Under the pieces are notes generated by a model that was not told the origin of the DNA, did not search any database, and was given only the letters and a program-made list of their open reading frames with translations. A stretch of 64,000 bases of DNA, taken from positions 124,001-188,000 of the forward strand of contig PGYB01000012.1 in NCBI GenBank assembly GCA_002839445.1, read 5' to 3'. The translations under genes and the position numbers were made by a program. Below are positions 1 to 7,336 of this stretch, piece after piece. The stretch's first letter is position 1; every line of letters begins with the position of its first letter. The stretch comes from Candidatus Riflebacteria bacterium HGW-Riflebacteria-1 (GTDB lineage Bacteria; Muiribacteriota; Ozemobacteria; Ozemobacterales; Ozemobacteraceae).

Positions 1-833
1 CAGGCTAGATAGGCAATGAAGAAAATCAAGAAAGTCTGAATTGTCAGAGGAATTGCGATCAACAGGATGTGAAGCGGATTGTTGAGGATGACATCGCCCT
101 GGAAAGAAAAAATGATTATCAGCGTCAACAGAAGGCCGGCAATGGTAATGTTATTGAACTTGGGTAAAAAGGTGTCGTTGAGGTAAGCGAGTCCGTGCTG
201 TTTTATAACATGCATGCGGGTAATAACTCCAAAAACGAGTGGAATTACGACAAACAGCACAACTGACAGGATCAGGGTGTTCCATGGAACAGTTACACCA
301 GTCACGCCCAGAAGAAAAACGACTATGGGTGTAAAGGCAACGAGAATTATCAGATCATTGGTGGCAACCTGAACTACTGTGTATGCCGCGTTGCCGTTCG
401 TAAGATAGCTCCAGACAAAAACCATGGCTGTGCATGGCGCGGCGCCAAGAAGAACAGCGCCTGCAAGGTAATCTTTGGCAAGGTTTTCAGGGATAATAGA
501 CTTAAACACTACGTAGAAAAAAAATGCAGCTATGCCATACATGGTAAAAGGCTTGATCAGCCAGTTCGTGACCCAGGTAACAAACAACCCCTTCGGGTTT
601 TTGCCAATGTCTTTAACGCTCTGAAAATCAACCTTCATCATCATCGGGTAAATCATTACCCAGATCAAAACCGCAATTGGCACCGAAACACTTGCATATT
701 CGAGTTTGCCAAGAAACTCAGGTATAAACTTCAGGTATTTGCCAATGGCTACGCCTACGACCATACATAGAATGACCCACAGAGTAAGATACTTTTCAAA
801 AAAACCAATGCCGGGTTTAACTTCTTCTGTCAT
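1..833 (-). CDS. acr3: Arsenite efflux permease, ACR3 family (partial, runs off the window start)
   Basis: Inner-membrane carrier that exports As(III) using the proton motive force. The visible 277 residues start MTEEVKPGIGFFEKYLTLW and contain about eight hydrophobic segments. The stretch AGAVLLGAAPCTAMVFVWSY carries the conserved membrane cysteine typical of ACR3 (BASS superfamily). Family members are about 350 residues, so roughly 75 C-terminal residues lie beyond position 1. The start at 833 is supported by an AGGAGG ribosome site 8 bases upstream. It follows arsM by 362 bases on the same strand and is probably the last gene of arsR1-arsC-arsM-acr3, although the long gap leaves room for its own promoter. 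The family call is secure; whether it carries only arsenite or also antimonite cannot be told. Confidence 0.93.
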   Translation of the reverse strand, partial: MTEEVKPGIGFFEKYLTLWVILCMVVGVAIGKYLKFIPEFLGKLEYASVSVPIAVLIWVMIYPMMMKVDFQSVKDIGKNPKGLFVTWVTNWLIKPFTMYGIAAFFFYVVFKSIIPENLAKDYLAGAVLLGAAPCTAMVFVWSYLTNGNAAYTVVQVATNDLIILVAFTPIVVFLLGVTGVTVPWNTLILSVVLFVVIPLVFGVITRMHVIKQHGLAYLNDTFLPKFNNITIAGLLLTLIIIFSFQGDVILNNPLHILLIAIPLTIQTFLIFFIAYLA

Positions 834-1195
834 TTTAAGAAACCTCCTGGTGTTTTAACCTGCTATTATTGCGACTGGTCCTCTGTCACATATGAGTTCA
901 AAAATTCGATCCATGGAATACTGCTAACGTCGGGCTCTCGGCAGAATCCCATTCGCTACAGCTCTCGACAGACGCAAATTTGAGGTAGGAGTTGTCGGGA
1001 TTGCGTCAAATTTGCCTGTCTCTCAGAGCTGCTCTATCCTGCGCAGCTCTGTATAAGCACGTCCTTGTGCAAAAAAGCTTCCGCGCATGGGAAACCTGCC
1101 TACGCCCTTGTGTTAAAATTTTGCATGTCTTGTTGTGCTGTTCAAAGCTTGCAAATTCAATGTTGTCAGAGGACTATCTTCTGCCACATATGAGT
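834..1195. other. 362-bp gap between arsM and acr3, without a convincing gene
   Basis: No open frame here looks protein-like. The gap holds one full copy of a 65-bp repeat (874-938) and, abutting the arsM stop codon, a 15-base core of the same repeat (1185-1199). A short plus-strand frame at 992-1225 is compositionally odd, very rich in Cys and Leu, and overlaps the arsM 3' end. Confidence 0.6.
874..938 (-). repeat. Dispersed 65-bp intergenic repeat (family B), copy 1
   Basis: Read on the minus strand it begins AGAGCCCG and ends CCAGT. It aligns without gaps to 32490-32554 at 47 of 65 positions by hand count. The best conserved block is TTGAACT-AT-TGTGACA. Both copies lie on the minus strand in the gap after one gene and before the next. 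Confidence 0.7.
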
Positions 1196-1199
1196 TCAA
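1185..1199 (-). repeat. Core of repeat family B at the arsM stop codon
   Basis: The 15 bases CACATATGAGTTCAA are identical to 887-901 and include the arsM stop codon. Similarity fades quickly outside the core. Confidence 0.5.
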
Positions 1200-1987
1200 G
1201 GTTTGCCTGCCATGATGTTTGCTGAACAAACAAAGTCTTCAGCGCCTTTAAACCAGTCTTTGACGACATTTCGGCTTTCGGGCTTGATCTCTATTCTGAC
1301 GTTTGCAAAGCCAACCGCTTTGAGCATTGCTTCGAGTTCGTTGACAGTTGCGGCTCCTGCGATACAGCCGCAATAGGCATCGAGATTGTTGCGAAGTTCT
1401 TCGGTGAGGGGTTTAAAGGCAACAACGTCAGACACGGCAATGCGGCCGTTGCTACGCAAAACCCTGAAAGCTTCGCGAAAAACACTTTCCTTGTCTGGGG
1501 AGAGATTTATGACACAGTTTGAAATGATTACATCAACACTGTTGTCGGCAAGTGGAAGATGCTCTATCTCGCCTAATCTGAAATCAACATTGCTGTAGCC
1601 ACCGTTAACAGCATTCTTTCGGGCTTTACTGACCATTTCAGGGGTCATGTCCACTCCGATCACCATACCAGCAGAGCCGACTGCCTTTGCTGCCAGAAAG
1701 CAGTCGAAACCGCCGCCAGAGCCGAGATCAAGAACACTCTCACCAGGCTTAAGACTGGCTATGGCCTGCGGATTACCGCAGCCAAGGCCCATATTGGCGC
1801 CTTCTGGCACTGAGGATACCTCATCAGATGAATACCCCAGTTTTTCAGACACCTGCTGGATTCCATCTGGTTGGCAACAGCCGCTGGCTGAAGCACTGCA
1901 GCAGGAATTACCTGATTTGGCGATGCTGCCATAACGCTGGCTGACCTGAGATCTGATTTTGTCGTCATTTAAAATTTTGATTTCCAT
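1196..1987 (-). CDS. arsM: Arsenite S-adenosylmethionine methyltransferase ArsM
   Basis: Transfers methyl groups from SAM to As(III), giving methylated species that can be exported or volatilised. The 263-residue protein has the class I SAM site VLDLGSGGGFDC (about residues 85-96). It also has the three arsenic-binding cysteines expected of ArsM: C70 in GLGCGNPQA, C158 in SNCVINLSP and C208 in YCGCIAGA. The 50-residue spacing between the last two matches that of studied algal and bacterial ArsM proteins. The N terminus carries paired cysteines (29-30 and 37-38), common in this family. The start has a GAGG site and lies 9 bases after arsC, so the two are surely co-transcribed under arsR1. Confidence 0.95.
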   Translation of the reverse strand: MEIKILNDDKIRSQVSQRYGSIAKSGNSCCSASASGCCQPDGIQQVSEKLGYSSDEVSSVPEGANMGLGCGNPQAIASLKPGESVLDLGSGGGFDCFLAAKAVGSAGMVIGVDMTPEMVSKARKNAVNGGYSNVDFRLGEIEHLPLADNSVDVIISNCVINLSPDKESVFREAFRVLRSNGRIAVSDVVAFKPLTEELRNNLDAYCGCIAGAATVNELEAMLKAVGFANVRIEIKPESRNVVKDWFKGAEDFVCSANIMAGKP

Positions 1988-1996
1988 TGAATTACC

Positions 1997-2422
1997 TCAA
2001 TCTATAAGTTTATCGATACTCTTAACAAATTCACCGATCTGATCGCGAACCCGGCGGTAAGGTGCCATTATTTCTTCACTGTCGCTCAAGCCAACTGCAA
2101 GGGCTGGCGGATCATCAAAAGGCACATGCACAACTTTTGCTTTGCCAGGAAACAATGGGCAACTTTCGTGCGCGTTGCTGCATACCGTCACTACCAGGTC
2201 GAATTCAAGACTCTCAAGTTCGCTGAGCAATTTGGAATGATGTGCCGAGAGGTCTACCCCAATCTCTTTCATCGCCTGAATGGCATATTGGTTCATACCG
2301 TGTTTGGCTATACCGGCAGAAAAAGCCTCAAAACGTTCGCCATGCAGATGTCGCAGCCATCCTTCGGCCATCTGACTGCGGCATGAATTGCCGGTACATA
2401 AAAACAAAACTTTTTTCTTCAT
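1997..2422 (-). CDS. arsC: Arsenate reductase ArsC, low-molecular-weight phosphatase fold, thioredoxin-coupled
   Basis: Reduces As(V) to As(III) in the cytoplasm, feeding ArsM and Acr3. The P-loop CTGNSCR (C9 to R15, CX5R) and the resolving pair C81 and C88 in VCSNAHESC match the thioredoxin-dependent class, as in the Staphylococcus pI258 enzyme. It is 141 residues, near the family norm. It lies between arsR1 (27-base gap) and arsM. The reductant could come from the thioredoxin-like proteins of the neighbouring operon, which is inference. Confidence 0.95.
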   Translation of the reverse strand: MKKKVLFLCTGNSCRSQMAEGWLRHLHGERFEAFSAGIAKHGMNQYAIQAMKEIGVDLSAHHSKLLSELESLEFDLVVTVCSNAHESCPLFPGKAKVVHVPFDDPPALAVGLSDSEEIMAPYRRVRDQIGEFVKSIDKLID

Positions 2423-2449
2423 AGACTCTCCTGGCTCTAATAAGTCTTT

Positions 2450-2833
2450 TCAGCAGCATTTTTCATCAGTCATGCCGTCTTTATCAACAGGACTACAAAC
2501 TTGTTTCGCCCACTGCCTGAGGCTTTCGGCAAGCTTTATGCGATCGGCTTTAATTTTGTCTGAGGTGGCGAGTTCTTCGAGCAGCCATTTATGAAGCTTG
2601 TTTTTTGCTTTCCAGTCTGATGCAATGCTGTAATAAGCCCATCTGCCATCTTTTCGCTGTTCGATTATGCCGGCTTGATACATTAGCGCTAAATGTTTGG
2701 AGGTTGTCGAAGCAGCAAGGCCGAGCATGGAGACGATCTGACAAACGCAGAGTTCCTGATCGACAAGCGCCATAAAGATGCGCAAACGCGTTTCTTCGCC
2801 AAGAACTTTCAGAGTATTGAGTGTGTGCTTCAT
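2450..2833 (-). CDS. arsR: ArsR/SmtB-family arsenic-responsive repressor (ArsR1)
   Basis: Winged-helix homodimeric repressor released from DNA by As(III). The alpha3 metal site ELCVCQI (C29, C31) matches the classical ELCVCDL motif, and the helix-turn-helix segment LAASTTSKHLALMYQAGI follows. The protein ends with a CC pair at 126-127, a possible third ligand. It is the first gene of arsR1-arsC-arsM-acr3. A palindrome between the -35 and -10 elements upstream (2896-2915) is its likely operator, giving autoregulation. The start at 2833 is the first in-frame ATG of the domain. Confidence 0.94.
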   Translation of the reverse strand: MKHTLNTLKVLGEETRLRIFMALVDQELCVCQIVSMLGLAASTTSKHLALMYQAGIIEQRKDGRWAYYSIASDWKAKNKLHKWLLEELATSDKIKADRIKLAESLRQWAKQVCSPVDKDGMTDEKCC

Positions 2834-2890
2834 TGTTTGGCTCCATAGATTTAATTGCTTTCAAACTATGCTATGCTTTAAAGTAAATAT

Positions 2891-2920
2891 ATTATATTTC
2901 GCCAGATAGCGAAATGAAAA
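2891..2920 (-). promoter_or_regulatory. Promoter of the arsR1 operon
   Basis: On the minus strand, -35 TTTTCA (2920-2915), 18-base spacer, -10 TATAAT (2896-2891), 57 bases before the arsR1 ATG. The spacer is almost entirely occupied by the ArsR palindrome. Confidence 0.7.
2896..2915. promoter_or_regulatory. Putative ArsR operator 1
   Basis: Perfect 7-bp arms ATTTCGC and GCGAAAT around a 6-base centre, placed between -35 and -10. It matches operator 2 (7205-7224) at 15 of 20 positions. Confidence 0.75.
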
Positions 2921-3001
2921 TTGTTTTTGTTCTACAGATTTGGCATAATGTTAGTGCCTGCCGGTACAATTGACGGGGCTTTTAAAGGTGCTGTTTTGCC
3001 C

Positions 3002-3020
3002 GCCTGGCAATCCGCCAGGC
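3002..3020. terminator. Hairpin downstream of arsG
   Basis: Arms GCCTGGC and GCCAGGC with a 5-base loop lie between the end of operon B and the arsR1 promoter. There is no T run on either side, so intrinsic termination is doubtful; a Rho-linked or mRNA-end hairpin is equally possible. Confidence 0.35.
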
Positions 3021-3067
3021 AGATTCAATACTGGCAAAGCCACTTCGGCCCTTTTATAGCTGGAAGA

Positions 3068-3760
3068 TCAGGTGAACAGCACGATGCCGTAGACGTGGGC
3101 GAGGCTATAATAAAAGCCGACAAGAATAAAAATTATGCCGGTGGCGGTTCTCACAAAGAATTCTATTTTATTGAGACTGTTGAAGGCTTTGCCCAGCCAC
3201 TGACTGCCAAAGGCGATCAAAAAGGCAAATACAACGACGGGAACAGCTGTGCCAATTCCATAGATGAGAGGCAGCAGTAAGGTGGAGTTGGCACCGGCGG
3301 CTAGCGGTACCAGACCGCCGAAGAACAGGCCGGCAGAAACCGGGCAGAAGGAAAGAGCAAACAGCACGCCGAGCGGAAATGCGTAGAGCATGCCTTGTTG
3401 TTGCGCCTTTTTCTGTATGCCTTCGCCGGCCATGTTTATGCTGACGCCACCACCGATCATGTTTAAAAGAATCATGCCCAGAATTATCAGCAGCGGCCCA
3501 AGAATCTCGTTGAGGTATTTCTGTAGAAAGCGTGAAATTTCACCGCTGGCCAGCAGGCCACTTGCCAGAAGCGCTCCCAGGACAACATAGGTAACAGTGC
3601 GACCAGCCGTGTAGAGAAGACCAGAGCTGAGAATTGCCGTTTTACTGTGCAGCTGCCGGCCGATGAACGATATTGCCGCAATATTTGAGGCGAGAGGACA
3701 GGGACTGATGGCAGTGAGAATGCCAAGCCAGGCCGCTGAAGAGATGCTTACCCAGTCCAT
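3068..3760 (-). CDS. arsG: ArsG-family permease (CcdA/DsbD-like six-helix membrane protein)
   Basis: This 230-residue inner-membrane protein has the CcdA fold: six hydrophobic segments and two membrane cysteines in proline-flanked motifs, C21 in AISPCPLASN and C139 in LSFCPVSAG. Proteins of this type directly beside ArsF-like genes in ars clusters are described as ArsG, proposed to export trivalent aromatic arsenicals; CcdA relatives otherwise pass electrons across the membrane. It follows arsF by one base, and its GGAGAATAAC ribosome site lies inside the arsF 3' end. Efflux versus reductant transfer cannot be separated from sequence. It is the last gene of operon B. Confidence 0.75.
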   Translation of the reverse strand: MDWVSISSAAWLGILTAISPCPLASNIAAISFIGRQLHSKTAILSSGLLYTAGRTVTYVVLGALLASGLLASGEISRFLQKYLNEILGPLLIILGMILLNMIGGGVSINMAGEGIQKKAQQQGMLYAFPLGVLFALSFCPVSAGLFFGGLVPLAAGANSTLLLPLIYGIGTAVPVVVFAFLIAFGSQWLGKAFNSLNKIEFFVRTATGIIFILVGFYYSLAHVYGIVLFT

Positions 3761-3761
3761 G

Positions 3762-4262
3762 TTATTCTCCGGAGATTTTACTTAGCGCGTTGTTAAGAGC
3801 GTTTCTGACGTAGGCGTTGAATTCTTCAGGCTTGTCAGAAAGCGTCAAGACATCGTCGAGCCTGACAAAATCTACAATTTCATCATTTTCGATGATCGCG
3901 ACCACCATACAACTGGCAATAACATCAAATTGCTTTGCCAGTATCGCATTTTCCTGAAAGTTAACGTCTTCCCAAAGGAGTGTCTGATTCTTTCTGGCAT
4001 CAGCAAATTCCTTGTCGACAAGTTCAAGCGCCAGCGTCTCGGCTCCGCTGCATGTAACGCAACGAAAAGTGCTGTGCATGTAAAAAACCTTAACTGCTTT
4101 TTTGCCATCAGTCTGCGAACTTTTGCTGGCTGAAACCGTTGCCGCATCAGCTGTCATGCGCCGCAGAACGCTGTGCTTGCCCAGCGAAAAGCCGATGGTT
4201 ACCAGCACAAAGACGAGCAGGAGGTTGGTTACAATTTTTTTGATTTTTGTGCGATCAGGCAT
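3762..4262 (-). CDS. arsF: ArsF-like membrane-anchored thioredoxin-fold protein
   Basis: The 166-residue protein has one N-terminal membrane anchor (about 11-27), then a periplasmic thioredoxin-like domain with C68-V-T-C71 in STFRCVTCSGAE. This layout and motif match the proteins named nitrophenyl-compound nitroreductase subunit ArsF in arsEFG-type clusters. A second conserved-looking segment is the block around IASCMVVAI. Position directly before arsG strengthens the call. Known ArsF works with ArsE and ArsG against nitroaromatic arsenicals; here the ArsE partner is not obvious and may be the small thioredoxin at 5259 (inference). Confidence 0.72.
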   Translation of the reverse strand: MPDRTKIKKIVTNLLLVFVLVTIGFSLGKHSVLRRMTADAATVSASKSSQTDGKKAVKVFYMHSTFRCVTCSGAETLALELVDKEFADARKNQTLLWEDVNFQENAILAKQFDVIASCMVVAIIENDEIVDFVRLDDVLTLSDKPEEFNAYVRNALNNALSKISGE

Positions 4263-4294
4263 TTTTGAATCCTGTCAATGATCAAACAGCGGTC

Positions 4295-4846
4295 TTAATC
4301 CGAACCATTTTCCTGCGTATTGCCAGTGGGTTCTTCAGAAGTGGTGTTAACGGGGGCGTCTGCCTTTTTGGCATCGACATCAACTCCGAGTTCGCGCCAC
4401 TTTGTCAGAATGCTTTCTTCTGAAAAGAAGCCGGTGTTACGAGACACTTCTTTGCCGGCAGAATCTAGAAAAACCTGGGTCGGAATCGAAGATATACTGT
4501 AGCTTTTCGCAAAAACCTGATTTTCCGGAAGCCAGACATCGACAAATTCAATATCGAACACTTCCGAATGGCTCTTTTTGAGGTTTTCCATAACTGGTTC
4601 CATCGCCTGGCAGGCTTTGCATTGTTTAGATCCGAATTCGATCATTTTAGGCTTCGTGGCTGCCTGAGGCTGAACGGCAACTGGCTCGGTTACCATGGTT
4701 TCGCTTGCTGGTGCAGCTTTTGCTGCCGCCGGCGCCTGGCTGTCACTCTCGCTGCCATGACCGGGGCAACACTGGCTGAATACACTTTCAACCGTAGTCA
4801 GCGATAAAAGAATTACGGCGCATAATGCAATTTTACAGAATTTCAT
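4295..4846 (-). CDS. Exported thioredoxin-like protein
   Basis: A signal sequence (about 1-25, ending VESVFSQ) is followed by a CC-containing, Ala/Pro-rich linker. Then comes a thioredoxin domain with C76-K-A-C79 and the cis-proline region SISSIPTQVFLDSAGKE. The C-terminal 30 residues are acidic and disordered. The protein probably acts outside the cytoplasmic membrane as a thiol reductant. Its place just before arsF suggests a redox relay with ArsF and the CcdA-like ArsG. Related thioredoxins also occur in cytochrome c maturation, but no haem genes are near. Confidence 0.75.
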   Translation of the reverse strand: MKFCKIALCAVILLSLTTVESVFSQCCPGHGSESDSQAPAAAKAAPASETMVTEPVAVQPQAATKPKMIEFGSKQCKACQAMEPVMENLKKSHSEVFDIEFVDVWLPENQVFAKSYSISSIPTQVFLDSAGKEVSRNTGFFSEESILTKWRELGVDVDAKKADAPVNTTSEEPTGNTQENGSD

Positions 4847-4864
4847 ATACAGATTCTCCTGTTA

Positions 4865-5248
4865 TTATGTGGTTGGTAATGCGATAAGTTCGACAGCCTT
4901 GCTGCAGACTGTTTCGATGTTGGCCTGGTTCACTTCGGTCTGGCCTTTTTGAAAGCCCAGACCGGTTATCACAAGGTGTTTGAAATTGTTCAGGCCCTTT
5001 TCTTCGAGAGTCTTGCGGGCACAGTTGAGCGGGCATCCGTCGATGACAAGAACCCGGTCAGCACCTTCAGTGCTTTTAATGAAACCACTGATATTACCGC
5101 CAATTCCGGCGAGGCATGACATGGCACCCATATTGTCGCGGCTGAGCTGGCGAGCCGAACGGTCAGCCAGTTCGCCGACATCTGCGGCGCCGGAACAGGT
5201 GTAAATAAGAGCCGGGCTGCCGCCACAGGCACAGGTTATTCCAGACAT
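4865..5248 (-). CDS. DGC-domain putative zinc-binding protein
   Basis: Matches the DGC family of small cysteine-rich proteins. Motifs in order are CACGG, CSGAADVGELADRSARQL, CLAGIGG and DGCPLNCARKTLE, the last holding the family-naming Asp-Gly-Cys. The start at 5248 is chosen because AAGGAG lies 7 bases upstream; a longer in-frame start at 5287 would overlap the preceding gene and place this ribosome site inside the coding region. Family function is not established; genes of this type recur beside metal and arsenic resistance genes. Zn or As(III) binding in the cytoplasm is a reasonable guess. Confidence 0.8.
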   Translation of the reverse strand: MSGITCACGGSPALIYTCSGAADVGELADRSARQLSRDNMGAMSCLAGIGGNISGFIKSTEGADRVLVIDGCPLNCARKTLEEKGLNNFKHLVITGLGFQKGQTEVNQANIETVCSKAVELIALPTT

Positions 5249-5258
5249 GCGTTTCTCC

Positions 5259-5489
5259 TTACTTAAGGTGCTTTTTAATTTCTTCAATACCTGGTACTTT
5301 GCCGGCGAACTTTACGTTGCCGTCAACAGCCAGAGCCGGGGTTAACATGACGCCGAAGCCCATGATCTCGTTGATATCGGTGACCTTTACCAGTTCATAG
5401 CTCAGGCCGAGTTCTTTTGCGGCAGTTTCGGCTTCTTCAGCCAGCTTGTGACATTTGGGGCAACCGGTGCCGAGAATTTGAATTTTCAT
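5259..5489 (-). CDS. Small redox-active disulfide protein (mini-thioredoxin, MTH895/TM0996 type)
   Basis: A complete 76-residue mini-thioredoxin: GTGCPKCHK near the N terminus (C10, C13), an ELVKVTD strand, LTPALAVDGNVKFAGKVPG with the cis-proline, then a final helix. Such proteins are cytoplasmic thiol-disulfide carriers. They often sit next to PF03773 permeases, as here, where the permease ends 17 bases upstream. It could supply electrons to ArsC or to the permease substrate. It may stand in for the ArsE role in this cluster, which is inference. Confidence 0.88.
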   Translation of the reverse strand: MKIQILGTGCPKCHKLAEEAETAAKELGLSYELVKVTDINEIMGFGVMLTPALAVDGNVKFAGKVPGIEEIKKHLK

Positions 5490-5506
5490 AATTACTTAGA
5501 CCTCCA

Positions 5507-6811
5507 TTAACCGTAGATAGTTCCAAAAATCACGCCACTGATCGTGGCCATGACAATTACCAGAGTTACAAAAACAACAGTCTTTGTGGTGCCGAGCACT
5601 GACCTGATTACCAGCATGTTCGGCAGGCTTAAGGCGGGACCGGCCAACAGAAGAGCCAGCGCCGGGCCCTTCCCCATGCCGCTGCCGATCAGGCCTTCAA
5701 GAATCGGCACTTCGGTCAGGGTTGCAAAATACATGAATGCCCCGGCAAACGAAGCGAAAAAGTTGGCAAAGAGCGAGTTACCGCCGACTGCCTGAGCGAC
5801 CCATTCAGAGGGAATCAGGCCCTCGTTGCCGACGCGACCGAGCAGAGCGCCTGCGATGACAACGCCAAAAAGCAGCAGGGGCAGAATCTGTTTGGCGAAA
5901 TCGTATGATGTCGAGAACCATTCAGAGAGTTCGCCTTCCTGGGTGCTGGTGAAAAGCGCCAGGCCCATGGTTCCGATGGTGAATGCGATCAGCGGCTCCT
6001 GCGGATGGAGGTAGCTGACTGTTGCCACGGCAATGCCGGTTACTATTGCTTTCCAGGCCTTGAGTTCGAACCAGAGAACCAGCATTACGGCGAGAGCGAT
6101 CGAAAACAGCGAAGTGAGCAGCCACTTGGCGCCATGAATGCTTGCCCAGATGCCTTCGGCTGCATCGGGTTTGCCAAAGTTGGCAAATACCAGAATCAGC
6201 ACCATCGATGCGAAATAGAGTGAGTTCTGCAGCAGCGAGCGCTTTACTTCGGGCTCGGGCATCATCATCTGGGCTGCCGCCTTGGCTTCTTCTTCCTTGC
6301 GGAAGATCATGTGCATGAGCAGGCCGATGACTATGCTGAACACTACGGCGCCGACGGCGCGGGCTATGCCGAGTTCCGGGCCGAGAATGCGGGCGGTCAG
6401 GACTATGGCCAGAACGTTGATGGCCGGCCCTGAATAGAGGAATGCGCAGGCCGGGCCGAGGCCGGCACCCATCTTGTAGATGCCAGAGAACAGCGGCAGA
6501 ATCGTGCATGAACAGACGGCGAGAATGGTGCCGGAAACCGCCGCAACGCCGTAGGCAAGAACCTTATTGGCCTTGGCGCCGAGATATTTCATGACCGAGG
6601 CCTGACTGATGAAAACGCCGATGGCGCCGGCAATGAAGAAGGCTGGAATCAGGCAGAGCAGAACGTGTTCCTGCGCGTACCATTTGACGAGATGAAATGC
6701 TTCAAGAACCGCGTTATCAAAGCGCGGCGTGCCTACCGGAAGGTAATAGCAGATAAGAAAAACGACGGTGATGGTGAGAAAGCTTTTCCATTCTCTTTTC
6801 CAGTAGTTCAT
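5507..6811 (-). CDS. PF03773 (ArsP/UPF0718-type) efflux permease
   Basis: A 434-residue inner-membrane protein with about ten hydrophobic segments in two repeats. Hallmarks are AVCSCTILPLFSGIYKMGAG and FLYSGPAINVLAI in the first half and FATLTEVPILEGLIG with LLLAGPALSLPNM in the second. Relatives include ArsP, which exports trivalent organoarsenicals, and a Cu/Zn efflux group. The ArsR-led operon with arsF and arsG favours organoarsenicals. The ATG at 6811 is chosen because a GGAGG site lies 7 bases upstream inside the arsR2 end and the genes are nearly contiguous; an upstream in-frame start would overlap arsR2 by about 40 codons. Confidence 0.85.
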   Translation of the reverse strand: MNYWKREWKSFLTITVVFLICYYLPVGTPRFDNAVLEAFHLVKWYAQEHVLLCLIPAFFIAGAIGVFISQASVMKYLGAKANKVLAYGVAAVSGTILAVCSCTILPLFSGIYKMGAGLGPACAFLYSGPAINVLAIVLTARILGPELGIARAVGAVVFSIVIGLLMHMIFRKEEEAKAAAQMMMPEPEVKRSLLQNSLYFASMVLILVFANFGKPDAAEGIWASIHGAKWLLTSLFSIALAVMLVLWFELKAWKAIVTGIAVATVSYLHPQEPLIAFTIGTMGLALFTSTQEGELSEWFSTSYDFAKQILPLLLFGVVIAGALLGRVGNEGLIPSEWVAQAVGGNSLFANFFASFAGAFMYFATLTEVPILEGLIGSGMGKGPALALLLAGPALSLPNMLVIRSVLGTTKTVVFVTLVIVMATISGVIFGTIYG

Positions 6812-6813
6812 GT

Positions 6814-7176
6814 TCAGGCCTCCATGGGTTCTTTGATCTTGTTGTGTCTGTGCTGGCGGTTGATGATTCGTGAGCGGGCGGCGCTGTTTTCGGCGACTTC
6901 TTTGCCGATGCAGTTGAGGAAGGCCGGCAGACACTGCATGCGCAGCTGATAGAACACCAGCTGGCCGCGTTTTTCGATATCGACCAGCCCGGCATTTTTG
7001 AGAACGGCGAGGTGCTTGGAAACCGTTGAAAAATCAGCCTTGATCGCTTCGACAAACTTGCATACGCATTGTTCGCCGCGAGCGAGTTCTTCGATTATGT
7101 ATAGCCTGGTCGGGTGAGCGAGGGCTTTCAACACTTCGGTCTTGGCTTCGATCAGCACTTTCTGTTCGTCGTTCAT
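6814..7176 (-). CDS. arsR: ArsR/SmtB-family repressor (ArsR2)
   Basis: A 120-residue winged-helix repressor with GEQCVCKFVEAI (C37, C39) in the metal-sensing helix and the recognition segment DFSTVSKHLAVLKNAGLV. It heads operon B (permease, two thioredoxins, DGC protein, arsF, arsG). Its promoter is overlapped by a palindrome resembling the ArsR1 operator, so self-repression is very likely and cross-regulation possible. It is clearly divergent from ArsR1 outside the core, so the two are old paralogues or separate acquisitions rather than a recent duplication. Confidence 0.92.
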   Translation of the reverse strand: MNDEQKVLIEAKTEVLKALAHPTRLYIIEELARGEQCVCKFVEAIKADFSTVSKHLAVLKNAGLVDIEKRGQLVFYQLRMQCLPAFLNCIGKEVAENSAARSRIINRQHRHNKIKEPMEA

Positions 7177-7204
7177 TGCATGCCTCGCTATTTATCTATT
7201 GGTT

Positions 7205-7224
7205 ATTTGGTAAAATAGCCAAAT
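7205..7224. promoter_or_regulatory. Putative ArsR operator 2
   Basis: Inverted repeat ATTTGG-N8-CCAAAT. It covers the -10 element of the arsR2 promoter. Aligned with operator 1 the shared pattern is ATTT[CG]G, a variable centre ending ATAGC, then [CG]AAAT. Confidence 0.75.
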
Positions 7225-7240
7225 ACTATTAAATTGTCAA
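7212..7240 (-). promoter_or_regulatory. Promoter of the arsR2 operon
   Basis: On the minus strand, -35 TTGACA (7240-7235), 17-base spacer, -10 TATTTT (7217-7212). The -10 lies inside the operator, so bound ArsR would block RNA polymerase. Confidence 0.75.
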
Positions 7241-7267
7241 CTCTTAATTATTTGCTTCGCAACTGGT

Positions 7268-7296
7268 TTGACAGGGTGCGACAAAGCTCATATACT
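7268..7296 (+). promoter_or_regulatory. Sigma70-type promoter of the glucosidase gene
   Basis: TTGACA at 7268-7273, exact 17-base spacer, TATACT at 7291-7296; the gene starts 40 bases later. It is divergent from and close to the ars promoter, but the ArsR palindrome does not cover it. Confidence 0.75.
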
Positions 7297-7336
7297 TGCG
7301 CTGTAACATAGAGAGGCAAGATTACAGGAGAACCCG

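Noticed and set aside
992..1225. Plus-strand frame of 77 codons between acr3 and arsM
   Set aside because: Composition is unlike a protein, there is no ribosome site, and it runs into the end of arsM on the other strand.
5507..6811. Naming the permease ArsP outright
   Set aside because: PF03773 also includes Cu/Zn exporters, and without a tree the substrate group is not fixed; only the family is reported.
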